Of a DNA stretch of 64,000 bases, positions 1 through 11,912 are shown one piece after another. Every line of letters starts with the position of its first letter. Position 1 is the first letter of the stretch. The translations under genes were made by a program, and so were the position numbers. The notes under the pieces are model-generated. The model ran no database searches and was not told where the DNA came from. It saw only the letters and a list, made by a program, of their open reading frames with translations. The stretch comes from Elephas maximus indicus (Eukaryota > Chordata > Mammalia > Proboscidea > Elephantidae): assembly GCF_024166365.1 (NCBI RefSeq), contig NC_064819.1, forward strand, positions 203,571,293 through 203,635,292, in the 5' to 3' direction.

Positions 1-208
1 GAGATACAACCAAATTCTGTAGATTGTGTCCTGCCTCATTAACATAACTCCCTCTAATCTTGCCTCATTAACATCATAGTGGTTAGGATTTACAACACAC
101 AGGATGATCATATCAGATCACAAAATGGAGGACAACCACACAATACTGGGAATCATGGCCTAGCTAAATTGACACACATTTCTTGGGGACACAACTCAAT
201 CCACAACA
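1..208 (-). repeat. MaLR-like LTR, 5' part
   Basis: Nearly the same sequence as the right end of the LTR at 31630-32147 (shared phrases aaaatggaggacaaccaca and gggaatcatggcctag), running to the LTR terminus near 208. The remainder is left of the window or deleted. Confidence 0.7.
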
Positions 209-1309
209 ATATGTTTCCAAAACAAGCCCTATCCGTTAATTTAAACTGACCTTAACAAATCTGATCATTTGAGATAGTCAGGTCCTTCTGGGATATGTTA
301 TTAGCCTCCAGTGATTAAAGGTAGGTGAGGGCTTGAGGCGTTCCTCACACACTGTCATTACCAGGTATATGTTACAATGAAAGCAAGTGTCAGCTTGAAT
401 TATGCCATACAGCTTTTAGCAAGTGGACACAATAACAGCTGTACACCTATTCTTATAGGCCCAAGGACTACCTTGCATGAAAGTGTAACAGGAGGTAGAT
501 GTGACAATATTCTAGCAGCAGGCTTTAACTAATCTTATCGGATGAAGTGATTTTATTAAGTGGCAGGATCAGAATTTATTGGAGGCCTAGAGCAAGAACT
601 TTGAAGGGTATAGGCAGCTGTGCTCATCAGATTTTTATTCACCAGTTCATGAAAGGGCAACAGTGCCTGAACAATATTTCTAAGCAAATCACATAGCTTG
701 AGCACCATTTCTCTTAACAATAAAAAATTATTTCTAACAGCTCTTATGCTGATTAACAATCCTGATAGCACAGATGGAAATAGTTGAAGCCTATAGCAGT
801 AGCCTCTGGAGTGAGGTCTTCTGATTAGAGTGTTTCAAATGCTAAATACCTACTTCTGGAGTGTGTAATCTTGATTAGAGAATATACTTCATATGTCAAG
901 TAACCTATCCTAAGGTATTAATACCTTAGACATACAGCATACTGGCCAAGATGAAATATTTAAAGGGAAATTACAAACCATGGAACAGTCTCAATGGGCG
1001 GACCAACTCCAGAGCTGTGTGAGTGAGTGGATAGGCTGGGCAGAGAGACAGATTTACCCTTATGATGCCTTGGCAGGTATTAAGCAGGTAGTATAAAGTC
1101 CTTACAGTTGCCAGGAAAAAAAAAAAAAAAAAGATTTCTCTGAAGTGGAGTGTTTTACAGTATTTCACTTTTAGGTAGTGCTATCTTTATTTTTTATTTC
1201 AGCAGAGCTTCCAAACTAAGACAGACTGGGAAGAAAGGCCTCTTGATCTACTTCTGAAAATTAGTCAAGGAAAATCTTGTGGATCCCAACATACCATTGT
1301 CCTAGCTGC
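209..1309. other. Unassigned intergenic sequence
   Basis: No recognisable repeat or gene. AT-rich, with an A-run near 1117-1134. Short ORFs here have no recognisable content. Confidence 0.5.
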
Positions 1310-1553
1310 TTGCTTTTGAATACGTCATCAGGAAGGAGCATTTGCTAGAGGAGGACATCATGTTCGCATATTTGGTGAAGTAGAGGGTTAGTGAGGGTAG
1401 GAAGACCCTCAGTGAGATGGGTTGACACAATAGCTGCAGCAATGAACTCAAACATGCTGATGAATGTGAATGTGAGGATGACACAGGACCAGGCAACATT
1501 TCATTCTCTTGTACATAAGGTCACCATGAGTTGGAGTCAACTTGACAGCAGAT
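1310..1553 (+). repeat. RTE LINE 3' end
   Basis: Matches the last ~240 bp of the RTE copy at 50414-53307: the phrases ggacatcatg, gaagaccctcagtgagatgg and caccatgagttggagtcaac occur in order. 5' truncated. Confidence 0.75.
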
Positions 1554-1737
1554 ATCTATGTATATTTTTAATCCTACTGGGGTCTGTGGTAAAACTGAAA
1601 GTTAATTGAGCTTTCATCTGCCTCTCTTGACCTATACGTGAGAGCTTTTAGAGGCAAAAAAACCACTTATCTCGGACAGCTATTTTGAGATAATGGAATG
1701 TAGTGACTACCCTGTGCCGAGATTCTTCCTTTACCTT

Positions 1738-1985
1738 GTTCTTAGTTGTCATCGAGTTGGCTCTGACTCACGGTGACCCCATGTACAACAGAACAAAACG
1801 TTGGCCAGTGCTGTGCTATCTTCATGATCATTGGTATGTTTGAGTCCATTGTTGTGGCCATTTTTCAATATATCTCATTGAGAGTTTACCTTGCCTTCGC
1901 TGATCCTTCACTTTACCAAACATCATGTCCTTCTCTAGCAACTGATCCCTCCTGATGGCATGTTCAAAGTAAGTAAGTTGAAGTC
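1738..1985 (-). repeat. RTE LINE 3' end, inverted
   Basis: Reverse-strand copy of the RTE 3' end: tgtcatcgagttggctctga at the tail, then catgtccttctctagcaact further in. With 1310-1553 it forms a pair of oppositely oriented RTE tails. Confidence 0.75.
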
Positions 1986-1989
1986 TTGA

Positions 1990-2225
1990 ACAAAATTCTG
2001 TGATCCGCTGACCAATTTTTGGAAGTAGATCATGAGACCTTTCTTTCTAGTCTGCCTTAGTGTGGAAGTGCTGCTGAAACCTGTCCACTATGAGTGGTGT
2101 GGTATCGCATCCAAAATCATAGCAATATGCAAGCTGCTACAGTTGATAGATAGACAGGCAGTGGTCATTACCTTGTAGCTGAACCTAAATTTGCCTACAG
2201 AGCTGGGAGTTATGGGTTTCCCCAT
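1990..2225 (-). repeat. Older long tRNA-type SINE relative, degraded
   Basis: Resembles 38695-38982 and 56700-57080: the shared order is gaccaatttttggaag-type, agacctttctttctagtctg, gctgctgaaacctgt, then catagcaatatgcaagc. It lacks a clean head, so the family call is tentative. Confidence 0.5.
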
Positions 2226-2233
2226 GGCACTAA

Positions 2234-2391
2234 CCCAAAACCCAATGCTGTTGAGTCGATTCCAACTCACAGCGACTCTACAGGACAGAGTAGAACTGCC
2301 CCATAGAGTTTCCAAGGAGTGCCTGGTGGATTCAAACTGCTGACCTTTTGGTTAGCAGCTGTAGCATTTAACCATTACACCACCAGGCACT
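2234..2391 (-). repeat. AfroSINE-type SINE
   Basis: Full-length reverse copy: tail motif gagtcgattccaactcacag first, tRNA-like head (ccattacaccaccagg) last. Possible short TSD ggcacta on both sides. Confidence 0.85.
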
Positions 2392-2420
2392 ATTAGGAAA
2401 AATAGCTTCTAACCTCTATA

Positions 2421-2625
2421 AGGAGTACCTGGGTGGTATAAATGGTTAACATGCTCAGCTGCTAACTGAAGGGTTGATGGTTGGAGCCTACCCAGAGGCA
2501 TGTTAGAAGAAAGGTCTGACAATCTACTTCCAAAAAATCTGCCATTGAAAACCCTGCAGAGCAGAGTTCTATTCCAACACACATGGGGTTGCTATGAGTT
2601 AGAATCAACTTGATGGCAACTGTTT
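2421..2625 (+). repeat. AfroSINE, long-body subtype
   Basis: Head ggagtacctgggtggtataa, then the longer middle (cacccagaggc-type, gacaatctacttcc) and a tail with cacatggggttgctatgag. The longer middle separates it from the common subtype. Confidence 0.8.
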
Positions 2626-2987
2626 TTTAACCTCTATAAATACCCTCTCTCACATCTGTATCTATTTTCATTTATTGGCTTCCCTTACCTGAGTGCTTCA
2701 TTAATTTAAGCCCACCCAATTTCTATCTTTCAGGAATTTCTCTAAATTCCATTGATGGCACCCTTATTCATTTATCATATTCTAATATCTTTTCTGTCAT
2801 TGATGGTATTTTAATAGAAGAACACATGGAGTCTCCATGATTCCAGGGACTACTCAAAGGCAGCTAACAACAACACAACTTTTGTCATTTTATGGCATTT
2901 TGGTAGGCAGAGGAACTAAATGTTTTTATTATATTAATACAGCCCATGGCCTCCTTAAGTGCAGTAACACTGCTCATCTTTGGCATC

Positions 2988-3553
2988 TGTGATCATTAAG
3001 GTTGAGTGACAACTTGGCTGAGCCATCATTCTCAGTGGTTTGGCAGTTATGATGTAGTTTATCAGTTGTATGATGATGTGATCACTTCCATGATGAAATT
3101 TGACATAATGTGATCACCTCTTTGATGGGCTCTGCTGTGCGTAGCTAATCAGTTGAAAAGGAGTTTCCTTGGGGGTGTGTCCTGCATCAAATATAAGTGA
3201 ATTTTCTGGCAAGACTTGCGGCTTTTGCTTGCTCTGGCTCCTGCAGCTGGCTCCTGTTTGTCTGACTTCCAGTTCTTGGGATTTGAGCTAGCAGCTTACC
3301 TGTCATCTTGCCTGCCAGTCTTGGAATTCGTCAGTCTTCACAGTCTGTGAGCAAGAGCCCTGCTGTCTGACCTGCTGATCTTGAGTTTACCAGCCCCTGT
3401 GGCTACATGAATCAGGAGAAGCCTCCAGCATGACGCACAGACTTGGGATGTTCCAGCCTCTACAACCACATGAGTCTTTTTCTTGATATAAATATCTGTT
3501 TGTATTTATACACTTTACTGGTTTTGTTTCTCTAGAGAACCTAGCCTAGGACA
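2988..3553 (+). repeat. LTR-like element (family A)
   Basis: About 566 bp beginning TGTGATCATTAAGG and ending in AGGACA. Homologous to 37597-38117 (plus) and 28141-28623 (minus): cctgcatcaaatata, gctcctgcagctggctcctg and tttactggttttgtttctct recur in order. TG...CA ends and the 5-bp TSDs of its relatives point to an ERVL/MaLR-type solo LTR. No clear TSD here. Confidence 0.65.
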
Positions 3554-3593
3554 CAGGATACTCTATAGTTTTTATTACAGGTAATCTATTGGC

Positions 3594-4222
3594 TGAAAGC
3601 AGAGAATACCAGAAAGATGTTTACTTGTGTTTTATTGACTATCCAAAGGTATTTGGCTGGATATATCGTAGCAAATTATGGATAATATTGTGAAGAATAG
3701 GAATTCCAGAACACTTAGTTATGCTCATACAGAACCTGCATAGAGCAAGAAGTAGCCATTCAAACAGAACAAGGGGATGCTGTGTGGTTTAAAAGCAGGG
3801 AAGGTGTGCATAAGCATTGTATCCTTTCACTGTACTTATTCAATCTGTATGCTGAGCAAATCTGTAAGCTGAACTATATGAAGAAGAATGGGGCATCAGG
3901 ATTGGAGAAAGACTCATTAACGAACTGGATATGCAAATGATACAACCTTGCGTGCTTAAAGCAAAGAAGTCTTGAAGCACTTACTGATAAAGATCAAAGA
4001 CCACAGCCTTCAGTATAGATTGCACCTCAACATAAAGAAAACAAAAATCCTTATATCTGGACCAATAAGAATCATCATGATAAATGGAAAAAAGACTGAA
4101 GTTGTCAAGGATTTTGTTTTACTTGGATTCACAGTCAATGCCCATGGAAGCAGTAGGCAAGAAATCAAGTGATGATTGTACTGGGCAAATCTGCTGCAAA
4201 AGACCTCTTCAAAGTGTTGAAA
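3594..4222 (+). repeat. RTE LINE, left part (interrupted by L1)
   Basis: RT-coding region of an RTE element, 5' truncated. It matches the 50.4-53.3 kb copy: translated words GEYQKDVY, YADD-type region and LNIKKTKIL. It stops inside the phrase cttcaaagtgttgaaaag and resumes at 10044 after the L1. Confidence 0.8.
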
Positions 4223-5506
4223 AGAGGACCCAACCCAGAGGAGGTGGGGCCAAAATGGCAGAGTAGTCAGATGCTTCCAGTGATCCCTCTTATAACAAAG
4301 ACCTGAAAAAACAAGTGGAACGATTATATTTATGACAAGCTAGGAGCCCTGAACATCAAAGGCAAAGTTAGAAAACGGACTGAGTGGCAGGGGGTGGGAG
4401 AGACAGTTCAGAAGTGGAGCGGAGTTGCCTGACCTGAATTGCTGGGAACCTTCAGGCATCATTCCTGGGAGCAACTGCAGTGGGGCTCCAGATGCAGTTT
4501 CCTCAGGGAGAAACAGCCAGCCACACAGCCTACTCACACCTCCAGAACCAGAGAAGAACAGCGCTCTCGGCAAAAGCTAAGTACTTGCATATATTTTACT
4601 GCGCCCCCAGCCACCAAGCCAGCTTCAGTGGCTGTCAATTTCTCTGGGCCTGAAAGAGGTCCTGCTGAGTGCTCTGACCCATGCTCCTGGCCTTGGAGAA
4701 GGAATAAATTCACACCTGGGAGAAAAGATAATCTGCCAGCTCCACTTACCTGGGGAGCTCAAGACAGAAGCAGCTCCTGTCCAGGCATAAACAGTCCATG
4801 GACTTTGAATACTTTTCCCCTCTGCATGGACATGTGTGGGCCTATATTAGGAGAATAGGCCCTTGTTGGCAGACTCCAACTCTTTCAGCTGTGTGTTGGA
4901 GAGGTAGGTGTTTGATGTTTGACACGGCCTTGCCTATTAAACAGGATCCTCACCTACACACATCAGGGACCTAAGAACTGGCGGCTACACTCAGGTCACC
5001 CAGCCACCTGCAACAGGGGTCCAAGAATAACTGGTACCCCCTCAGTCCTTACAACCAAAAGCATTGAGTGCCCACGATCCATCTGTAGAACCCACTGATC
5101 TGTGCATTCTAGGGAACAGGAACGTGCTTTCCTCACAGACACTTGGGGAACGGTTGTCAGCCCCTGCCTTGTTGACAGTGTGACCCCGGATGTAACCAGA
5201 TACCTATACCTATGTCAGTCACCCCTGCCTCTCTAAGACTGTAGAACTCAGCCTGTACCACACACTTGATAACGAACTACCTGAACACCTGAGATGAATC
5301 CACACAAGATAAGTGAATGGACTCACAAGCTCATATACCTGATAACAGCTCTAGCCATCTGGTGACAGGATGTTGGAGCTTCAAAGGCAAAAATAATCAA
5401 GCTAGCTCACTCAAGCAGCATTGATTTGGGCATATCAAAATAAAACAAAGCAAGAAGCAAGGTTACAGTAAGCAAACATAAAATAAACTAATATGATAAC
5501 TTATAG

Positions 5507-6151
5507 ATGGCTCGGAGAAAACAGTCAATACCAAACCACATAAAGAAGCAGACCATGACTGATTCAACAAGCTCTCAAAACAGAGAATCAAGGGATCTTC
5601 TGGATGACAGGGCTGCAAGATACATAAAACAAACTTTAATGGCACTGAAAATTGAGATAGACAGTGCCACAATTATAGTAGGAGACTTCAACACACCACT
5701 TTTGGTGAAGGATAGAACATCCAGAAAGAAGCTCAATAAAGACGCAGAAGATCTAAATGTCATAATCAACCAGCTTGACCTCATAGACATATACAGAGCA
5801 CTCCACCCAACAGCAGCCAAGTATACTTTCTTTTCTAGTGCACATGGAACATTCTCTAGAATAGACTACATATTAGGTCATAAAGGAAGCCTTAGCAGAA
5901 TCCAAAACATCAAAATATTACAAAACATCTTCTCTGACCATAAGGCCATAAAAGTAGAAATCAATAACAGAAAAGGCAGGGAAAAGAAATCAAACACTTG
6001 GAAACTGAACAATACCCTGCTCAAGAAAGACTGGATTATAGAAGACATTAAGGATGGAATAAAGAAATTCATAGAATCCAATGACAATGAAAACACTTCC
6101 TATCAGAACCTTTGGGACACAGTGAAAGCAGTGCTCAATTTATATCAATAA
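5507..6151 (+). pseudogene. L1 ORF1/ORF2 fusion remnant (endonuclease C-terminal part)
   Basis: An open frame of 214 codons. Residues 1 to about 35 (MARRKQSIPN...) look like an L1 ORF1 start. From ARYIKQ near residue 37 it is L1 ORF2 endonuclease: GDFN at 59-62, SRID at 117-120 and SDH at 143-145, motifs of the APE-type fold. The N-terminal half of the endonuclease, with its metal-binding residues, is missing. Inference: an internal deletion joined the two genes in frame near position 5612. It could not be an active endonuclease. Confidence 0.7.
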
Positions 6152-6169
6152 GTGCACATATCCAAAAAG

Positions 6170-7520
6170 AAGAAAGGGCCAAAATCAAAGAATTATCCCT
6201 ACAACTTGAACAAATAGAAAGCAACGAAAGAAACCCTCAGGCACAAGAAGAAAGCAAATCATAAAAATCAGAGCAGAATGAAATGAAATAGAGAACAGAA
6301 AAAAAAATTGAAAGAGTTAACAAGACCAAAAGCTGGTTCTCTGAACAAATTAACAAAATTGATAAACCATTGGTCAAACTGACAAAAGAAAAACAGGAAA
6401 GAAAGAAAATAACCCAAATAAGAAATGAGATGGGAGATATTACAACAGACCCAACTGAAATTAAAAGGATCATATCAGATTACTATGAAAAACTATACTC
6501 AAACAAATTTGAAAACCTAGAAGAAATGGATGAATTTCTAGAAACACTACCTACGTAAACTAACGCAAACAGAAACAGAACAACTAAATAAACCCATAAC
6601 AAAATAAAAGATTGAAAAGGTAATTAAAAAACTCCCAACAACAACAACAAAAAGCCCTGGCCTAGATGGCTTCACTGAGGAGTTCTACCAAACTTTCAGA
6701 GAAGAGTTAACACCACTACTACTAAAGGTATTTCAAAGCATAGAAAAGGATGAAATACTACCAAATTCATTCTATGAAGCCAGCATATCCCTGATACCAA
6801 AACCAGGTAAAGACTCCACAAGGAAAGAAAATTACAGACCTATATCTCTCATGAACTTAGATGCAAAAATCCTCAACAAAATTCTAGTCGATAGAATTCA
6901 ACAACATATCAAAAAAATAATTCAGCATGACCAAGTGGGATTCATACCAGGTATGCAGGGCTGGTTCAACGTTAGAAAAACAATTAATGTAATCCACCAC
7001 ATAAATAAAACAAAAGACAAGAACCACATGATCTTATCAATTGATGCAGAAAAGGCATTTCACAAAGTTCAACACCCATTCATGATAAAAACTCTCGGCA
7101 AAATAGGAATAGAAGGAAAATTCCTTAACATAATAGAGGGCATTTTTACAAAGCCAACAGCCAACATCATCCTAAATGGAGAGATCCTGAAAGCATTCCC
7201 CTTGAGATCGGGAATCAGACAAAGATGCCCTTTATCACCACTCTTATTTAACTTTGGTCCTAGCCAGAGAAATTAGGCTAAATAAAGAAATAAAGCGCAC
7301 CCAGATTGGTAAGGAAGAAGTAAAATTATCTCTATTTGCAGACGACATGATCTTATACACAGAAAACCCTAAGAAATCCTCAAGAAAACTATTGAAACTA
7401 GTAGAAGAGTTCAGCAGAGTATCGGGATACAACATAAACATACATAATCAGTTGGATTCCTCTACACCAACAAAAAGAACACCAAAGAGGAAATCACCAA
7501 ATCAATACCATTTACAGTAG
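6170..7520 (+). pseudogene. L1 ORF2 reverse-transcriptase region, frameshifted
   Basis: Successive open pieces (6370-6558, 6851-7276, 7254-7520) carry L1 RT words in order: [36 protein letters not shown] and [17 protein letters not shown] is the catalytic pair. Damage: a stop after 6556, a KAFH where KAFD is usual, QRC for QGC, and a small deletion with frame change near 7250. Confidence 0.85.
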
Positions 7521-7667
7521 CCCCCAAGAAGATAAAATACTCAGGAATAAATTTTACCAGAGACATAAAAGACCTGTACAAAGAAAACTACAAGACACTA
7601 TCGCAAGAAACCTACAGAAGTGGAAAAACACACCTTGCTCATGGATAGGAAGACTTAACTTCGCAAA

Positions 7668-8699
7668 ATGTCTGTTCTACCAAAAACTACCTATAGATAT
7701 AATGTAACTCTGATCCAAATTCCAATGACACTTTTTAATGAGATGGAGAAACAAATCACCAACTTCATATGGAAGGGAAAGAGGCCCCGAATAAGTAAAG
7801 CATTACTGAAAAAGAAGAACAAACTGGGAGGCCTCACTCTACCTGATTTTAGAACCTATTATACCACCACAGTAGTCAAAACAGCCTGGTACTGGTACAA
7901 CAACAGATACATAGACCAATGGAACAGAACTGAGAATCCAGACATACCTCCATCCACGTATGAGCAGCTGATATTTGACAAAGGCCCCAAAAGAGTTAAA
8001 TGGAGAAAAGACAGCCTTTTTAACAAATGGTGCTGGCATAACTGGATATCCATCTGCAAAAAAATGAAACAAAACCCATACCTCACACCATGCACAAAAA
8101 CGAACTCAAAATGGGTCAAAGAACTAAATATAAAATCTAAAACGATAAAGATCATGGAAGGAAAAATAGGGACAATGCTAGGAGCCCTAAAGCATAGTAT
8201 AAACAGTATACAAAACATTACTAACAATGAAGAAGAGAGACTAGATAACTGGGAGCTCCCAAAAATCAAACACCTATGCTCAACCAAAGACTTTACCAAA
8301 AGAGTAAAAAGATTACCTACAGACTGGGAAGAATTTTTTAGCTATGATATTTCCGATCAGCAGCTGATCTCTAAAATCTGCATGATTCTGCAAAAACTCT
8401 ACTACAAAAAGACAAATAACCCAATTAAAAAATGGACAAAGGATATGAACAGACACTTCACTAAAGAAGTTATTCAGGTAGTTAACAGATACTTGGGGAA
8501 ATGGTCAGGATCATTAACCATTAGAGAGATGCAAATCAAAACTACAGTAAGATTCCATCTCACCCCAACGAGGCTGGCGTTAATCCAAAAAACACAAAAT
8601 AATAGATGTTGGAGAGGTTGTAGAGAGACTGGAACACTTATACACTGCTGGTGGGAATGTAAAATGGTACAACCAATTTGGAAATTGGTGCTTCCTTAA
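7668..8699 (+). pseudogene. L1 ORF2 C-terminal region
   Basis: 343 open codons of ORF2 after the RT domain: FNEMEKQITNFIWKGKRPR, GGLTLPDF, WYWYNNRYIDQWNR and the Cys-rich motif CWRGCRETGTLIHCWWEC. It ends early at WKLVLP; recognisable ORF2 sequence continues in decayed form to about 9050 (agcaatcccactcctgggag, catgttcattgcagcac). Confidence 0.85.
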
Positions 8700-9050
8700 A
8701 AAGCTAGAACTAGAACTACCATAGGTTCCAGCAATCCCACTCCTGGGAGTATAACCTAGAGAAATAAAAGCCTTTACACAAACAGATATATGCACATCCA
8801 TGTTCATTGCAGCACTGTTTACAATAGCAAAAAGATGGAAGCAACCAAGGTGCCCATCAATGCGTGAATGGATAAATAAATTATGTATATTCCCACAATA
8901 GAATACTATGCATTTATAAAGAACAATGATGAATCCGTGAAACATTTCATAACATGGAGGAACCTGGAAGGCATTATGCTGAGTGAAATCAGTCAGTTGC
9001 AAAAGGGCAAATATTGTATGAGACCACTGTTATAAGAACTGGAGAAATAG

Positions 9051-10043
9051 TTTAAACAGAGAAGAAAGTATTCTTTGATGTTTACAAGAGTAGGGAGGGA
9101 GGGAGGGAGAGGGGTATTCACTAATTAGATAGTAGAGAAGAACTATTTTAGGCAAAAGGAAAGATATCACACAATACAGTAGAGGTCAGCACAACTGGAC
9201 TAAACCAGAAGCAAAGACGTTTCCTGATTAAATTGAATGCTTCGAAGGTCAGCACAGCAGGGGTGGGGGTTTGGGAACCATGGTTTCAGGAGACATCTAG
9301 GTCAACCGGCATTATAAAATCTATTAAGAAAATATTCTGCATCTCACTTTAGAGAGTGGCGTCTGGGGTCTTAAACGCTAGCAAGCAGCCATCTAAGATG
9401 CATCAATTGGTCCCAACCCACCTGGACCAAAGGGGAATGAAGAACACCAAAGATACAAGGTAATTATGAGCCCAAGGGACAGAAAGTGCAACATAAACCT
9501 GAGACTCCATCAGTCTGAGACCAGAAGAACTAGATGCCGCCTGGCTACAACCAATGACTGCCCTGACAGGGAACACAACAGAGAACCCCTGAGGAAGCAG
9601 GAGAGCAGTGGGATGCAGGCCTCAAATTCTCGTAAAAAGGCTGGACTTAATGGTCTGACTGAGACTAGAAGGACTGCAGTGGTCATGGTCCCCAGACCTT
9701 CTGTTAACCCAAGACAGGAACCATTCCCAAAGCCAACTGTTCAGGCAAGGACTAGACTGGACTATGGGATAGAAAATGATACTGGTAAGGAGTGAGCTTC
9801 TTGGCTGAAGTAGACCCATGAGACTATGTGGGCAGCTCCTGTCTGGAGGGGAGATGAGCAGGCAGAGCAGGTCAGAGCCTGGCCAAATGGACACGAAAAT
9901 AGACAGTGGAGCTAAAAAGGGTGCAGTCTCATTAGGGGGAGAGCAACTAGGAGTATATAGCAAGGTGTATATAAATTTTTGTATGAGAGACTGACTTGAT
10001 TTGTAAACTTTCACTTAAAGCACAATAAAAAAATTTTAAAAAG
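9051..10043 (+). repeat. L1 3'UTR and poly(A) tail
   Basis: Non-coding 3' part of the L1: a GGGA run at 9093-9110, ggggtcttaaacgctagcaa, and an end with taaactttcacttaaagcac, then AATAAAA and an A-rich tail. Related 3'UTRs lie at 33400-34140 and 42340-42945. Confidence 0.75.
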
Positions 10044-10520
10044 CATCAAAAAGAAAATATGTCACTTTGGAGACTAAGGTGTGCATGACTCAAGCCATGA
10101 TATTGTCAATTGCCTCAAATGCATGCAAAAGCTGGACAATGAATAAGGAAAACCAAAGAAGAATTGAAGAATGCTGAATATACTGCCAAAAAAAAAAAAA
10201 AAAAAAAGAACAAATCTGTTTTGAAGGAAGTACAGCCAGGGTGGATCTTAGAAGCGAGGATGGAGAGATTTCGTCTCACATACTTTGGACATGTCAGGAG
10301 GGACCAGTCCCTAGAGAAGGACATCATGCTTGGTAAGGCAGAGGTCAGTGAAAAAAAGGAAGACCCTCAATGAGATGGATTGACATAGCAGCTGCAACAA
10401 TGGGCTCAAACATAGCAATGATTGTGAGGATGGCACAGGACCTGGTAGTGTTTCGTTCAGTTGTACACAGGGTCACTATGAGTCAGAACCAAGTGGACAG
10501 CATCTAACAACAAAAACAAT
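10044..10520 (+). repeat. RTE LINE, right part (after the L1)
   Basis: Continues the element broken at 4222: tgtcactttggagactaagg corresponds to the codons for DVTLKTK in the 50.4 kb copy. It ends with cactatgagtcagaaccaag and an AAC-rich tail. A run of about 20 A residues at 10189-10207 interrupts it. Confidence 0.8.
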
Positions 10521-11720
10521 AATAGTGCTTTTAATACCAGCATAGAAAGGGTATTTTTCCACTACCACTGCCAATTCTTGGAAGAAAGCTCTGACTTCTA
10601 AGAACTATGTTCTTCTGCCTCATCCCTCAACTCTCAGCAAACACAGTCACTCTGAAACTTCTTTGTTTTCTATGAATTTTGCTGCAGAAAACCCCACCCC
10701 ATTTTGTTTGGAACATTAAGGCCATCAAGGAACTCAAGTGGAGTTGCCATGGGTATGTGTATAGAGAGTGAGGGCTTGGGAATGGCAGAAAGGATAATAA
10801 TTAAAAAAAAAAAAAAGAAGAAGGAAATAGCAACATGTGCTTGTCTGAATTTCAGAACTGTTATGGAACAGTAACGTGTATGTGCTTCCCAACCCTCCCC
10901 ATCTTTTTGAGTAGATATATGTCTATTGCAATTATTCTGTCCCTTTCTCACGATTGTGTATTGTTTGTTCAGTTCACGGTTCTCCGTGAGCAAAGAATCT
11001 CATCTGAGGAGCTACTCACAAGAGAATACACTTCAGGAGCCCCTCAGTTTAGATGATGAGATCCTGGATTTCAAGCCAATGCCATAAAAGGGCGAGACTT
11101 TGGAGGGAGGGAATGAATGTATTTTGTACATGGAATACTTGAATGTTGTCCCAGAAGGTACAATGTGGTAGGCAGACTCCAAAGATGGCCATCTTCAATT
11201 CCTTACCTCACTATGGATGCATTCCACCCCAGCCCCATCACAAAGTGGAGCTTTTTTTCATATTCCTTGAAACTGGGCTGGCTATTTGACCAATAGGAAG
11301 TGTTGCAAGAGATGTTCTGAGACTTCCAAGCCCAAGCCTTAAGAACACTGGAAAATTCTGCTTCCTTCCCCTTGGAACATTCTCTTTGAACCCTGCTACC
11401 ATATACCACGGTTTTTTACCATATACGGAGAAAGCCCAAATAGTCATGTAAAAGGCCCACATGGAGAACAAAAGAGTCCTTTACCTGAGAGCCCAAGCTC
11501 AGTTCCCTACTATCACCAACTGCCAGCCATGAGAATAAGGCCATTTTGGATGTTTCATCCCAAAGCTTTCTAACTGTAATCACGTGCAAAGCAAGACCAA
11601 CAGAAGAACCACACAACTAAGCTCAGTCAACCCACAGAATTTCGAGAATTAATAATAATTTGTTGTTTTAAGGCACTAAGTTTTGGAGTGATTTGTTAAG
11701 CAGCAAATTTCAGTTATCTG
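10521..11720. other. Unassigned intergenic sequence
   Basis: Mostly without recognisable repeats; an A-run lies at 10803-10815. The stretch from 11163 to 11690 (ggtaggcagactccaaagatgg onward, ending in gttttaaggcactaag) looks like an old LTR or DNA element, but it was not identified. Confidence 0.4.
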
Positions 11721-11730
11721 TTATTGCGTA

Positions 11731-11902
11731 GGAAACCCTGGTGGCGTAGCAGTTAAGTGCTACGGCTGCTAACCAAAGGGTTGGCAGTTCGAATCCACCA
11801 GGTGCTCCTTGGAAACTCTACGGGGCAGTTCTACTCTGTCCTATAGGGTCACTATGAGTCGTAATCGGCTCGATGGCACTGGGTTTGTTTTGGTTTTGGT
11901 TA
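11731..11902 (+). repeat. AfroSINE with TSD
   Basis: Full-length common subtype: A-box region tggcgtagcagtt, B-box gttcgaatcc, tail gagtcgtaatcggctcgatg. TSD ttattgcgta (11721-11730) / ttattgcata (11903-11912). Confidence 0.92.
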
Positions 11903-11912
11903 TTATTGCATA

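Larger units (their letters stand above)
4223..10043 (+). mobile_element. L1 LINE with 5'UTR, internally deleted ORFs and 3'UTR
   Basis: A single L1 about 5.8 kb long inserted in an RTE copy. The 5' end has the L1-like opening ggtggggccaaaatggcaga (4243). A ~1.2 kb 5'UTR follows, then ORF remnants 5507-8699, a decayed ORF2 end to ~9050, and a ~1 kb 3'UTR ending in an A-rich tail at 10021-10043. Much of ORF1 and the first part of ORF2 are missing. The remaining ORF2 has several stops and frameshifts, so it cannot move by itself. Flanking repeats are short and imperfect (gttgaaaag versus catcaaaaag). Confidence 0.85.

Noticed and set aside
4439..4858. 139-codon plus-strand ORF as a gene
   Set aside because: It lies in the L1 5'UTR, upstream of the ORF1-like start; no recognisable domain.
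7859..8299. Minus-strand ORFs opposite L1 ORF2
   Set aside because: Shadows of the L1 coding strand, with no recognisable content.
8580..9002. 140-codon minus-strand ORF
   Set aside because: Antisense of the L1 ORF2 3' end.
9466..9795. 109-codon plus-strand ORF
   Set aside because: Located in the L1 3'UTR; Arg/Thr-rich product without domain.
11731..11902. tRNA genes at the A/B-box sequences
   Set aside because: The A- and B-box motifs belong to SINE heads. No cloverleaf with matching acceptor stem was seen, and the pattern recurs at all SINE copies.
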